In this document: positions 1-19,807 of the stretch, piece by piece
Numbering within the stretch: position 1 is the stretch's first letter
Layout: the number at the start of each line of letters is the position of its first letter
From: Rhodospirillales bacterium
GTDB taxonomy: Bacteria > Pseudomonadota > Alphaproteobacteria > Rhodospirillales > Defluviicoccaceae
Reading direction: 5' to 3'
Assembly (NCBI GenBank): GCA_016712595.1
Contig: JADJQT010000002.1
Location: 186,001-250,000 of the forward strand
Length of the DNA stretch: 64,000 nt
Position numbers and translations under genes: made by a program
The notes under the pieces: model-generated
What the model was told of the DNA's origin: nothing
Seen by the model: the letters and a program-made list of their open reading frames with translations, nothing else
Database searches by the model: none

Positions 1-366
1 TCCGAGCGGAAGTTCTTTCCCGGCTACGTGCTGGTCAAGATGGATATGACCGACGATACGTGGCACTTGGTGAAGAATACGCCGAAGGTCACGGGATTTC
101 TCGGCGGTCGCGGACGTCCGTCGCCGATTTCCGAGAGCGAGGCGGCGCGCATCCTCCATCAGGTGCAGGAGGGAATCGAGCGGCCGAAGCCGACGATTAC
201 CTTCGAGATCGGCGAGCAGGTCCGTGTCTGCGACGGGCCGTTCACCTCGTTCAGCGGGCTGGTCGAGGAAGTGGACGAAGCGCGGACGCGGGTCAAGGTC
301 GCCGTGTCGATCTTTGGGCGATCGACACCGGTCGAACTGGAGTACGCGCAGGTCGAAAAGATTTGA
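1..366 (+). CDS. nusG: Transcription termination/antitermination protein NusG (5' partial)
   Basis: Open from the first base of the window, so the N-terminus is missing; 121 codons remain. The visible part begins inside the NGN domain (FFPGYVLVKM, a hallmark of the last NGN strands), then a linker, then a C-terminal KOW domain from about visible residue 60 (GEQVRVCDGPFTSFSG) to the stop. NusG binds the RNA polymerase clamp, raises processivity and couples transcription to Rho or to ribosomal protein S10. Its place directly before rplK is the usual bacterial order; secE should lie just outside the window. Identification is secure; only the start is unknown. Confidence 0.96.
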   Translation, partial: SERKFFPGYVLVKMDMTDDTWHLVKNTPKVTGFLGGRGRPSPISESEAARILHQVQEGIERPKPTITFEIGEQVRVCDGPFTSFSGLVEEVDEARTRVKVAVSIFGRSTPVELEYAQVEKI

Positions 367-441
367 TCGCGGCCGGACTCTGGCCTGCGGCGCATCGCCG
401 TTGTGGGCGGAAGCCGACGGCAAGGAACGTGAGAGACTGAA

Positions 442-870
442 ATGGCGAAGAAAATTACCGGCTATATCAAGCTGCAGGTCCCGGCGGGCAAGGCGACGCC
501 GCAGCCGCCGATCGGTCCTGCGCTGGGTCAAGCGGGCCTGAATATCATGGCCTTCTGCAAGGAGTTCAACGCTCAGACGCAGAAGCTCGAGGAAGGGATG
601 CCGGTGCCGGTGGTCATCACCGCGTTCGCCGACCGCACGTTTACCTTCGTGACCAAGACACCGCCGACCAGCTATCTGCTGAAGAAGGCGGCCGGCGTGC
701 CGAAGGGCTCGGCGAACCTCACCAAGCAGAAGGTGGGCGAGGTGACTCAGGAGCAGGTTCGGCAGATCGCCGAGCAGAAGATGGGCGATCTCAATGCCAA
801 GGACGCCGACGGTGCGATCGCCATGGTGATCGGCTCGGCGCGTTCGATGGGCATCGAAGTGGTGGAATAG
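442..870 (+). CDS. rplK: 50S ribosomal protein L11
   Basis: 142 residues, the normal length for L11. The N-terminal domain carries the signature PPIGPALGQ at about residues 21-29, which contacts thiostrepton and the GTPase centre, and the C-terminal RNA-binding domain ends with the typical ARSMGIEV motif. L11 binds the 23S rRNA GTPase-associated region with the L10-L12 stalk and supports elongation factor and RelA function. It sits 75 bases after nusG and 5 bases before rplA, so it is certainly in the same transcript. Nothing is unusual. Confidence 0.98.
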   Translation: MAKKITGYIKLQVPAGKATPQPPIGPALGQAGLNIMAFCKEFNAQTQKLEEGMPVPVVITAFADRTFTFVTKTPPTSYLLKKAAGVPKGSANLTKQKVGEVTQEQVRQIAEQKMGDLNAKDADGAIAMVIGSARSMGIEVVE

Positions 871-875
871 GAACG

Positions 876-1570
876 ATGGCCAAGCACAGCAAGCGCCTGC
901 GCGCCGCCTATGAGGCGATCGACGCGGAAACCCTGTACGATCTGCCGGAAGCGATCCAGCTGATCAAGAAGACGAGCACGGCGAAGTTCGACGAAACGCT
1001 CGAGGTGGCGGTCAATCTCGGCGTTGATCCGCGCCATGCCGATCAGATGGTGCGCGGCGTCGTCTCGATGCCGAACGGCACTGGCAAGACATTGCGCGTC
1101 GCGGTGTTCGCCAAGGCGGACAAGGCGGCGGAAGCCCAGGCGGCGGGCGCCGACATCGTCGGCGCCGAGGACCTGATGGAGCGGGTGCAAAAGGGCAGAT
1201 CGACTTCGATCGCTGTATCGCCACGCCCGACATGATGGGCGTCGTCGGTCGCCTCGGCAAGATCCTCGGTCCCCGCGGCCTGATGCCGAATCCCAAGGTT
1301 GGCACGGTGACGATGGACGTCGCCGGCGCGGTCAAGGCCGCCAAGGCCGGTCAGGTCGAGTTCCGGGTCGAAAAGGCGGGGATCGTTCACGGCGGCATCG
1401 GCAAGGTCAGCTTTGCCGAGGCGGCGATCGCCGAGAACTTTCGCGCCTTCCTCGACGCCGTGATCAAGGCGAAGCCAACCGGCGCCAAGGGAACGTACCT
1501 CAAGCGCGTGAGCATCAGCTCGACGATGGGGCCCGGCGTGCACGTGAACGTTTCGTCCGCGCTCGCCTAG
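876..1570 (+). CDS. rplA: 50S ribosomal protein L1, frame broken by a one-base deletion
   Basis: Two overlapping frames make one L1. The first (from ATG 876) reads correctly to EDLMERVQKG. The second resumes with the L1 motif MGVVGRLGKILGPRGLMPN and runs to the stop at 1570. The break lies at about 1194-1197, where one base (probably a G restoring a GAG codon) is missing. Adding it gives 231 residues, normal for L1. L1 binds the mobile L1 stalk of 23S rRNA and helps release tRNA from the E site; in many bacteria it also represses its own operon. Because the gene is normally single copy and both halves are perfectly conserved, a sequence error is more likely than a real mutation. Confidence 0.93.
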
Positions 1571-1903
1571 GGGCGGCGGGGGCAAGCAGAGCTTCGGGTC
1601 CATCGACGACATTGACGATGGTCCGAATCGGCGGGAGGGCGGCGATCGCTCTTCCCGCAACCTGTCCGAGACAGCAGGCGCCGTTTGCGAGCCAGCCTTT
1701 CGCGAACGGCTTAAAGGACCGCCCGCCTGCCGAGACGGTATCGAGTTTGCGGAGCGGCGCCCAGCGCGCCGAAACGAGGCTTGAACCGGTGCCCTGGACA
1801 GGGCAACCGGCCTTTCAGGGAACGCGCGATCGTTACCTGGACGGCTGTTGGTGGACTCCTGCAAGGCGCCTTGCGCCGCGTGGGATTGCAACGGAGATGA
1901 ACG
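1571..1903 (+). promoter_or_regulatory. rplJ leader region (probable L10/L12 autoregulatory RNA)
   Basis: A 333-base stretch without a gene between rplA and rplJ. It contains a strong imperfect hairpin at 1786-1810 (arms CCGGTGCCCT and AGGGCAACCGG, four-base loop, one bulge) and several other GC-rich pairings up to the GTG start of rplJ. In E. coli and many other bacteria this interval is the rplJ leader, bound by the L10(L12) complex to repress its own translation. The position and the hairpin suggest the same here; I have not derived a full fold. I see no clear -35/-10 pair in it. Confidence 0.45.
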
Positions 1904-2422
1904 GTGGACCGAGTTGAAAAGGAATCCTTGGTCGCATCGCTGCATCGCACGTTCAACGAAACCGCTGTCGTCCTCGTCACCCATTATAGCGGGCTGACGG
2001 TCGCGGAGATCGGTGATCTGCGAAAGCGGATGCGGGACGCGGGAGCTGGTCTGAAAGTGACCAAGAACCGCCTCACCCGGCGGGCGCTGGAAGGCACCCG
2101 CTACCAGAGCCTGGAAGGCCTGTTCACCGGGCCGACGGCGATCGCCTTCGCCAACGACCCGGTGGCGGCGGCGAAGATTGCCGTCGCTTACGCGAAGACC
2201 AACCCGAAGCTCGTCCTTCTCGGCGGCGGCGTCGGCACGCAGGTGCTCGATGCCGAGGGCGTCAAGGCGCTGGCGGCGTTGCCGTCGCTCGACGAGCTTC
2301 GTGGCAAGCTGATCGGCCTGCTCAATGCCCCGGCGACGCGAATCGCCGGCGTGCTGCAGGCGCCGGCCGGTCAGTTGGCGCGGGTCTTTGCCGCCTATGG
2401 GGACACGAGCGAGGCCGCCTGA
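1904..2422 (+). CDS. rplJ: 50S ribosomal protein L10
   Basis: 172 residues, normal for alphaproteobacterial L10. The N-terminal rRNA-binding domain has the expected HYSGLTVAEIGDLRKRMR and KVTKNRLTRRALEG segments (about residues 25-62), and the C-terminal helix that carries L12 dimers ends with LARVFAAYG. It starts with GTG at 1904 after a GGAG Shine-Dalgarno about ten bases upstream. L10 anchors L7/L12 to the ribosomal stalk base next to L11. It is followed 51 bases later by rplL. Confidence 0.97.
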   Translation: MDRVEKESLVASLHRTFNETAVVLVTHYSGLTVAEIGDLRKRMRDAGAGLKVTKNRLTRRALEGTRYQSLEGLFTGPTAIAFANDPVAAAKIAVAYAKTNPKLVLLGGGVGTQVLDAEGVKALAALPSLDELRGKLIGLLNAPATRIAGVLQAPAGQLARVFAAYGDTSEAA

Positions 2423-2473
2423 AACGGGTGCGGCGTTCGCGAATGAACGGTTCAAGCTTAAGGAGTTGAAAAA

Positions 2474-2854
2474 ATGTCTAACCTGGATCAACTGGTTGAT
2501 CAGCTGTCGAGCCTGACGGTACTTGAGGCCGCGCAGCTTTCGAAGATGCTTGAGGAAAAGTGGGGCGTCTCGGCCGCTGCGCCGGTTGCGGCGGCTGCTG
2601 CTCCGGCAGCGGCGGCAGCGGCAGCGGAGCCGGTCGAGGAACAGACCGAGTTCGACGTGATCCTGACTGCGGTCGGTGACAAGAAAATCAACGTCATCAA
2701 AGAGGTACGCGCGGTTACCAGTCTCGGCCTGAAGGAAGCCAAGGATCTGGTCGAAGCGGCGCCGAAGACGGTCAAGGAAGGCCTGAAGAAGGAAGAGGCC
2801 GAGCAGATCAAGAAGAAATTGGAAGAGGCTGGCGCAACTGTCGAGATTAAGTAG
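2474..2854 (+). CDS. rplL: 50S ribosomal protein L7/L12
   Basis: 126 residues. The N-terminal dimerisation domain (about 1-34, LDQLVDQLSSLTVLEAAQL) is followed by an alanine-rich flexible hinge (about 35-52) and the globular C-terminal domain (about 55-126) with KINVIKEVRAVTSLGLKEAK, which recruits translational GTPases. A clear Shine-Dalgarno (AAGGAG) precedes ATG 2474. The long alanine run of the hinge is typical. The product is present in several copies per ribosome, bound to L10. Confidence 0.98.
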   Translation: MSNLDQLVDQLSSLTVLEAAQLSKMLEEKWGVSAAAPVAAAAAPAAAAAAAEPVEEQTEFDVILTAVGDKKINVIKEVRAVTSLGLKEAKDLVEAAPKTVKEGLKKEEAEQIKKKLEEAGATVEIK

Positions 2855-2915
2855 ACAATATTCGGATGGTACCAGTTGCCGAGGGGTAGCGGCGACGACA
2901 TATCACGAGAAGATT

Positions 2916-2953
2916 CGCGCGCGGGATGGCGGATGGCCGTGGTCCCGCGCGCG
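2916..2953 (+). promoter_or_regulatory. Hairpin in the rplL-rpoB gap (attenuator or processing site candidate)
   Basis: A perfect 11-base inverted repeat (arm CGCGCGCGGGA at 2916-2926, complement at 2943-2953) with a 16-base loop sits in the 299-base gap between rplL and rpoB. No run of T follows, so it is not a classical intrinsic terminator. In E. coli the same gap holds a partial attenuator and an RNase III cleavage site that set the ratio of stalk proteins to RNA polymerase. A similar role is an inference from position. The rest of the gap (2855-3153) shows no gene. Confidence 0.5.
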
Positions 2954-3153
2954 CGATGCGCACCCGCCCGCATGGGCCTTGCCGCGGCCGGGAAAGCGGG
3001 TGCGAGACGACGATGAGCGCGCCGGAGGCGCGGAGGCAATTGCCGCCGCCGCCCCTTTTTCGTTGTGCGCTGGATGCATGGTCCGCGATGCCGGTTGCGG
3101 TAACCGGCTTTGTGCGGACCCAGGCGGCTTCATATACAGCACGAGGGTCTTCG

Positions 3154-7314
<4,161 letters not shown>

Positions 7315-7348
7315 GCGGACCCGTGGGTCCCGCAAAGGAGATGAGCGC

Positions 7349-11557
<4,209 letters not shown>

Positions 11558-11584
11558 ACAGCGGCTGCGCGCTCAGTATCGCAG

Positions 11585-11617
11585 GGAGCGGGCGCGATCA
11601 CCGTCGCTGCCCGCTCC
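11585..11617 (+). terminator. Hairpin after rpoC
   Basis: A perfect 9-base inverted repeat (GGAGCGGGC at 11585-11593, GCCCGCTCC at 11609-11617) with a 15-base loop lies 28 bases after the rpoC stop. There is no T run, so it may be a factor-dependent terminator, a pause site or a 3' stabilising stem. It sits just before the candidate promoter for rpsL, which supports a boundary between the rif and str operons here. Confidence 0.45.
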
Positions 11618-11646
11618 ATCGGCGACGAAATGTCCCGGGTTGCCGC

Positions 11647-11675
11647 TTGACGCGGGGGATCGTCGTCCTTAGTAT
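11647..11675 (+). promoter_or_regulatory. Candidate sigma-70-type promoter for the str operon (rpsL-rpsG-fusA-tuf)
   Basis: TTGACG at 11647-11652 and TAGTAT at 11670-11675 with an ideal 17-base spacer, in the 350-base gap between rpoC and rpsL. This is one of the best matches to the housekeeping consensus in the intergenic DNA of the window. Transcription would start near 11682, giving an rpsL leader of about 225 bases. That leader contains T-rich patches and GC-rich inverted repeats (about 11795-11855) and no convincing ORF. Confidence 0.55.
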
Positions 11676-11907
11676 CCGCCTCCTTCCACAGGGGAATGGC
11701 GGTGGACTGAACGGTCCAGACGCATTCTCGCGATGAGGCAGGAAAAACTCGGATCGGCGCCTTTCAGGCGGCAGGCGTTGGCGGCCAAAGTGCCGTCTTT
11801 TGCGTTTTTTGCTGCGCTGCCGAGGCGCGCAGCGGCGCGCGCCGTCCGGGCGATGATGACGATGACTTCAGGAGCCGACGGGGTGTTGGCCCCCAATGGA
11901 GACAGGA

Positions 11908-12277
11908 ATGCCGACGATTAACCAGCTGGTCCGCAATGCCCGGACCTCGCCGCCAATTCGCAATAAGGTGCCGGCGCTGGCCGGGGCGCCGCAAAAGCGG
12001 GGTGTGTGCACGCGCGTCTATACGACGACGCCGAAAAAGCCGAACTCCGCACTGCGCAAGGTCGCCCGCGTCCGCCTGACCAATGGCTACGAGGTCACCA
12101 GCTACATCCCGGGCGAAGGCCACAATCTGCAGGAGCACTCGGTGGTGCTCATCCGCGGCGGCCGGGTCAAGGATTTGCCGGGCGTCCGTTATCACATCAT
12201 TCGCGGCACGCTGGACACAGGGCGTCAGCGCCCGGCGTCAGCGGCGTTCGAAGTACGGCGCCAAGCGGCCGAAGTAG
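11908..12277 (+). CDS. rpsL: 30S ribosomal protein S12, frame broken near the C-terminus
   Basis: Reads correctly from ATG 11908 (MPTINQLVRNARTSPPIRNK) to RGTLDT, then shifts frame at about 12217-12220. The expected ending QGVSARRQRRSKYGAKRPK lies in the next frame and stops at 12277. Restoring two bases (an ACGCAG reading in place of ACAG) keeps every expected residue and gives 123 amino acids, the usual length. Removing one base would lose a conserved Asp. S12 controls decoding accuracy; the lysines of TPKKPNS and GRVKDLPG, where streptomycin resistance arises, are wild type. Without correction the frame would run into rpsG. Confidence 0.93.
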
Positions 12278-12305
12278 CATTTAATCGCAGAGAGGTTCGA
12301 GGCCG

Positions 12306-12776
12306 ATGTCTCGCAGGCGTGCAGCACAAAAGCGCGAAATCCTTCCCGACCCCAAATACGGGGATATCGTCGTCAGCAAGTTCACCAACGGGCTGATGCA
12401 CGAGGGCAAGAAGTCGGTGGCTGAGCGCATCGTTTACGGCGCGCTCGCCCTGATGGAGAAGAAGGCGCGCCAGGACCCGGTGAAGCTGTTTCATGACGCC
12501 ATCGAGAACGTCAAGCCGGCCCTCGAGGTGCGGTCACGGCGTGTCGGCGGCGCGACCTATCAGGTTCCGGTCGAAGTTCGGCCGCTGCGGCGTCAGTCGC
12601 TGGCGATCCGCTGGATTGTCGGCACGGCGCACAAGCGCTCGGAGAACACCATGGTCGAGCGGCTGGCGGCGGAACTCATGGATGCCGCGAACAATCGTGG
12701 CGCTGCCGTGAAGAAGCGCGAAGACACGCACCGGATGGCCGAGGCTAACAAAGCCTTCTCCCATTACCGCTGGTAA
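12306..12776 (+). CDS. rpsG: 30S ribosomal protein S7
   Basis: 156 residues, standard for S7. The start MSRRRAAQKREILPDPKYG and the conserved segments KFTNGLMHEGKKSVAE and ENVKPALEVRSRRVGG are all present; it ends with AFSHYRW. S7 nucleates assembly of the 30S head on 16S rRNA and in E. coli is the repressor of the str operon. It is 28 bases after the rpsL stop and 18 bases before fusA. Confidence 0.98.
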   Translation: MSRRRAAQKREILPDPKYGDIVVSKFTNGLMHEGKKSVAERIVYGALALMEKKARQDPVKLFHDAIENVKPALEVRSRRVGGATYQVPVEVRPLRRQSLAIRWIVGTAHKRSENTMVERLAAELMDAANNRGAAVKKREDTHRMAEANKAFSHYRW

Positions 12777-12794
12777 AGAGAGCGAAACGCTGCC

Positions 12795-14873
<2,079 letters not shown>

Positions 14874-14908
14874 ACAGGTCGCGCTGAAAGAAAGCGGAGC
14901 AGAGCGAG

Positions 14909-16097
<1,189 letters not shown>

Positions 16098-16140
16098 TCT
16101 CTTACGGGTACGGCGTTTGCCGATTGGAAGAAGCACGACT

Positions 16141-16450
16141 ATGGAAAATCAGAATATTCGAATCGGTCTTCGGGGCCTTCGATCATCGCGTGCTCGACCA
16201 GTCGGCACGCGAGATCGTCAATACCGCGCGCCGGACCGGCGCACGGGTGCGCGGCCCGATTCCGCTGCCGACCCGCATCGAGCGCTTCACCGTGCTACGG
16301 TCGCCGCATATCGACAAGAAGTCGCGTGAACAGTTCGAGATCCGCACTCACAAGCGTGTGCTGGACATCGTCGATCCGACTCCGCAGACGGTGGATGCTC
16401 TGATGAAGCTCGACCTCGCCGCCGGTGTCGACGTCGAAATCAAGCTGTAA
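16141..16450 (+). CDS. rpsJ: 30S ribosomal protein S10, frame broken by a one-base insertion
   Basis: The standard start MENQNIRI is at ATG 16141, but the frame fails after about ten codons. The rest (FDHRVLDQSAREIVNTARR to VDVEIKL) is in another frame and stops at 16450. Removing one G from the G4 run at 16172-16175 joins them into 102 residues, exactly the family length. An alternative unbroken ORF from 16124 would have an aberrant N-terminus and no matching Shine-Dalgarno, so I reject it. S10 is part of the 30S head and, as NusE, partners NusB and NusG in antitermination. It opens the S10 operon. Confidence 0.92.
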
Positions 16451-16463
16451 GGGCGAGGGATCG

Positions 16464-17234
16464 ATGCGTACCGGTCTGATCGCGCAAAAACTCGGCATGT
16501 CGCGGCTGTTCAACGGCGACGGCACGCATGTGCCGGTCTCCGTTCTGCAGATGAAGGGCTGCCAGGTCGTCGCCCAGCGCACGGACGATCGCGACGGCTA
16601 TTCGGCCTTGCAGCTCGGCGTCGGCACCGTCAAGGTGAAGAACGTCAGCAAGCCGGAGCGCGGGCACTTCGCCAAGGCGGGAGTCGAGCCGAAGCGCAAG
16701 CTCGCCGAGTTCCGGGTCGACGCCGACATGCTCGTCGAGGTCGGTGCCGAATTGACGGCGGATCACTTCGTTAGCGGGCAGCTCGTCGACGTTACCGGCT
16801 TTTCGATCGGCAAGGGATTTGCCGGGGCGATGAAGCGGCACAACTTCGGTGGCCTGCGGGCGACCCACGGCGTGTCGATCAGCCATCGCAGCCACGGCTC
16901 GACCGGCAACCGTCAGGACCCGGGCAAGACCTTCAAAGGCAAGAAGATGGCCGGGCACATGGGTGATCGCCAGGTCACTGTGCTCAACCTTGAGGTGGTG
17001 CGCACGGATGTCGACCGCGGCCTGATCATGATCCGCGGCGCCGTTCCCGGCGCCAAGGGCGGGTGGCTGCTCGTCCGCGACGCGGTCAAGGACAAGCGCC
17101 CCGAGGCCGCGCCGCTGCCGGCGGCGTTCCGTCCGGCGGTGACGACGTCAGCCCCGGTTGCGGATTCGTCCGGCGAGGACTCCGGCGTGCCCGCGGGCGC
17201 GATCGGCGACGCCACTCCGGCGAGCGAGGAATAG
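16464..17234 (+). CDS. rplC: 50S ribosomal protein L3 with an extended C-terminal tail
   Basis: 256 residues from ATG 16464 (MRTGLIAQKLGMSRLF), preceded by GGGCGAGGGA. The body is typical, with GGLRATHGVSISHRSHGSTG and KTFKGKKMAGHMGDRQVT (about 130-185), the segment that reaches the peptidyl transferase centre. After about residue 210 a roughly 45-residue Ala/Pro/Ser/Glu-rich tail follows (ending ATPASEE), longer than in E. coli L3 (209 residues). Tails of variable length are known in alphaproteobacterial L3; this one looks disordered. The upstream open frame to 16425 overlaps rpsJ and is rejected. Confidence 0.96.
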   Translation: MRTGLIAQKLGMSRLFNGDGTHVPVSVLQMKGCQVVAQRTDDRDGYSALQLGVGTVKVKNVSKPERGHFAKAGVEPKRKLAEFRVDADMLVEVGAELTADHFVSGQLVDVTGFSIGKGFAGAMKRHNFGGLRATHGVSISHRSHGSTGNRQDPGKTFKGKKMAGHMGDRQVTVLNLEVVRTDVDRGLIMIRGAVPGAKGGWLLVRDAVKDKRPEAAPLPAAFRPAVTTSAPVADSSGEDSGVPAGAIGDATPASEE

Positions 17235-17238
17235 TCCC

Positions 17239-17859
17239 ATGGAACGGGATGTGATCAATCTTGAGAGCGAGAAGGTCGGCGTGGTCGATCTCTCGGATTT
17301 CGTCTTCGGCGCGGAAATGCGCGCCGACATCCTGGCGCGGATGGTGAACTGGCAGCTCGCCAAGCGGCGGGCGGGAACGCACTGCACCAAGACCCGCGGC
17401 GAGGTGGCACGGACGACGAAGAAGCCCTACAAGCAGAAGGGGACGGGACGCGCCCGCCAGGGCTCGAGCAAGGGTCCGCACATGCGCGGCGGCGGCATCG
17501 TGTTCGGCCCGCGTCCGCGTGACCATGCGATCGAACTTCCGAAGAAGGTGCGCAAGCTGGCGCTGCGCACGGCTCTCTCGGCGAAGTGCGCGGAGGGTGC
17601 GCTGGTCGTTCTCGACCGCGCCGAGATGACCGAGGCCAAGACCAAGCTGCTGGCCGCCCATTTCGGCAAGCTGGGTTGGGGCAAGACACTGGTCATCGAC
17701 GGCGATGCGCCCGAGGTCAATTTCGCCAGGGCCGCGAGCAACCTGCCGGGTGTCGACGTGCTGCCGTCGATCGGCGCCAATGTTTATGACATCCTTCGCC
17801 ATGAGACGCTGGTGCTGACACGCGCCGCCGTCGACCGGCTCACGGAGCGACTGACATGA
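17239..17859 (+). CDS. rplD: 50S ribosomal protein L4
   Basis: 206 residues from ATG 17239, four bases after the rplC stop. The loop KQKGTGRARQGSSKGPHMRGGG (about 72-94), which extends into the exit tunnel at the macrolide site, is intact, and DHAIELPKKVRKLALR follows. L4 helps assemble the 50S subunit and in E. coli regulates the S10 operon. The frame stays open upstream into rplC, but that part is the frame shadow of the L3 tail. The stop overlaps the rplW start. Confidence 0.97.
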   Translation: MERDVINLESEKVGVVDLSDFVFGAEMRADILARMVNWQLAKRRAGTHCTKTRGEVARTTKKPYKQKGTGRARQGSSKGPHMRGGGIVFGPRPRDHAIELPKKVRKLALRTALSAKCAEGALVVLDRAEMTEAKTKLLAAHFGKLGWGKTLVIDGDAPEVNFARAASNLPGVDVLPSIGANVYDILRHETLVLTRAAVDRLTERLT

Positions 17860-18182
17860 CCAAGCCTTATCCGAAGACAAAGGTCAGCGTCGGCCCGGAG
17901 CGGGCTTACGAGATCATCCGCCGCCCGCTGATCACCGAAAAGGCGACGATGATCTCCGAGCACAACCAGGTCACCTTCGTGGTGGCGCTCGACGCGAGCA
18001 AGCCGGAAATCAAGTCGGCCGTCGAGACCTTGTTCAAGGTCAAGGTCAAGGCGGTCAATACCTTGCGCCAGAAAGGGAAGGTTAAGCGATTCCGCGGCCG
18101 GCCCGGCGTTCGTTCCGATATCAAGAAGGCGATCATCACGCTCGCTGAAGGGCATTCGATCGACATCACCACCGGGCTTTAG
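17856..18182 (+). CDS. rplW: 50S ribosomal protein L23
   Basis: 108 residues; the ATG overlaps the rplD stop (ATGA), implying translational coupling. The conserved core IIRRPLITEKATMI (about residues 20-33) and KVKAVNTLRQKGKVKRFRG (about 62-80) identify L23. It lies at the tunnel exit and docks signal recognition particle and trigger factor. It has a slightly longer N-terminus than E. coli L23. The next gene, rplB, is 116 bases away; that gap holds small GC-rich hairpins but no ORF. Confidence 0.97.
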   Translation: MTKPYPKTKVSVGPERAYEIIRRPLITEKATMISEHNQVTFVVALDASKPEIKSAVETLFKVKVKAVNTLRQKGKVKRFRGRPGVRSDIKKAIITLAEGHSIDITTGL

Positions 18183-18298
18183 TCTTTAAGTCCGGCTCTC
18201 CCGCGGGCCTTCCTCCGCCAGGATTGAGCGCGGCGGGATGGGGTCTGGTAGCGGATGAGACCACGGAGCTTTGCACCACGGGGCTGTAGTAGACGACC

Positions 18299-19129
<831 letters not shown>

Positions 19130-19144
19130 ACGAGGAGAACGCGC

Positions 19145-19423
19145 GTGCCGCGGTCGGTTTGGAAAGGGCCGTTTATCGACGGCTACCTGATGAAGAAGGC
19201 GGAGAAGGTTCGGGGCGCCAAGCGCAACGAGGTGATCCGCACGTGGTCGCGCCGGTCGACGATCATTCCGCAGTTCGTCGGACTGACGTTCGGCGTGCAT
19301 AACGGCAAGAAGTTCGTGCCGGTGCTGGTCACCGAGAACATGGTCGGGCACAAGTTCGGCGAGTTTTCGCCGACACGGATGTTCCACGGCCACTCGGGCG
19401 ACAAGAAAGCGAAGAGGGGCTGA
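19145..19423 (+). CDS. rpsS: 30S ribosomal protein S19
   Basis: 92 residues, starting with GTG at 19145 (MPRSVWKGPFIDGYLM), preceded by an AGGAG Shine-Dalgarno. The central RRSTIIPQFVGLTFGVHNG and C-terminal HKFGEFSPTRMFHGHSGDKK are standard. S19 sits with S13 in the 30S head and contacts the A-site finger of the large subunit. The next gene, rplV, starts three bases after the stop. Confidence 0.98.
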   Translation: MPRSVWKGPFIDGYLMKKAEKVRGAKRNEVIRTWSRRSTIIPQFVGLTFGVHNGKKFVPVLVTENMVGHKFGEFSPTRMFHGHSGDKKAKRG

Positions 19424-19426
19424 GCG

Positions 19427-19807
19427 ATGGGTAAACCCGCGTTCGAACGGCGCTTGGCCGAAAACGAGGTTCTGTGTCTGGCACGCAACGTGCGTACCAG
19501 CCCGCGCAAACTCAATCTCGTCGCCCAACTAATTCGCGGCAAGCACTGCGGGCGGGCGCTGGCGGAACTTGAGTTCTCGCGCAAGCGGATCGCGCTGGAC
19601 GTGCGCAAGGCGCTGCAGTCGGCGATCGCCAACGCCGAGAACAATCATCAGCTCGACGTCGACCGGCTTTACGTCGCCGAGGCGACGGTCGGCAAGGCGC
19701 TGGTGATGAAGCGGTTCACCCCGCGGGCCCGCGGCCGGGCGGCGCGCATCGAGAAGTCATTTTCCCACTTGCGCCTGGTGTTGCGCGAGCGGCTGGAGGT
19801 CGCGTAA
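19427..19807 (+). CDS. rplV: 50S ribosomal protein L22
   Basis: 126 residues. The N-terminal helix region ARNVRTSPRKLNLVAQLIRG and the beta-hairpin MKRFTPRARGRAARIEKSF (about 90-108), which lines the exit tunnel, identify L22. The last A of its TAA stop at 19807 is also the first base of the rpsC ATG, so the two genes are translationally coupled. Confidence 0.98.
   Translation: MGKPAFERRLAENEVLCLARNVRTSPRKLNLVAQLIRGKHCGRALAELEFSRKRIALDVRKALQSAIANAENNHQLDVDRLYVAEATVGKALVMKRFTPRARGRAARIEKSFSHLRLVLRERLEVA

Noticed and set aside
1043..2491. 482-codon minus-strand open frame across rplA, rplJ and the leader
   Set aside because: Covers three certain features on the other strand; His/Arg-rich shadow composition.
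2926..3153. N-terminal extension of rpoB
   Set aside because: Low-complexity sequence, crosses a perfect hairpin, no Shine-Dalgarno; the start at 3154 matches the family.
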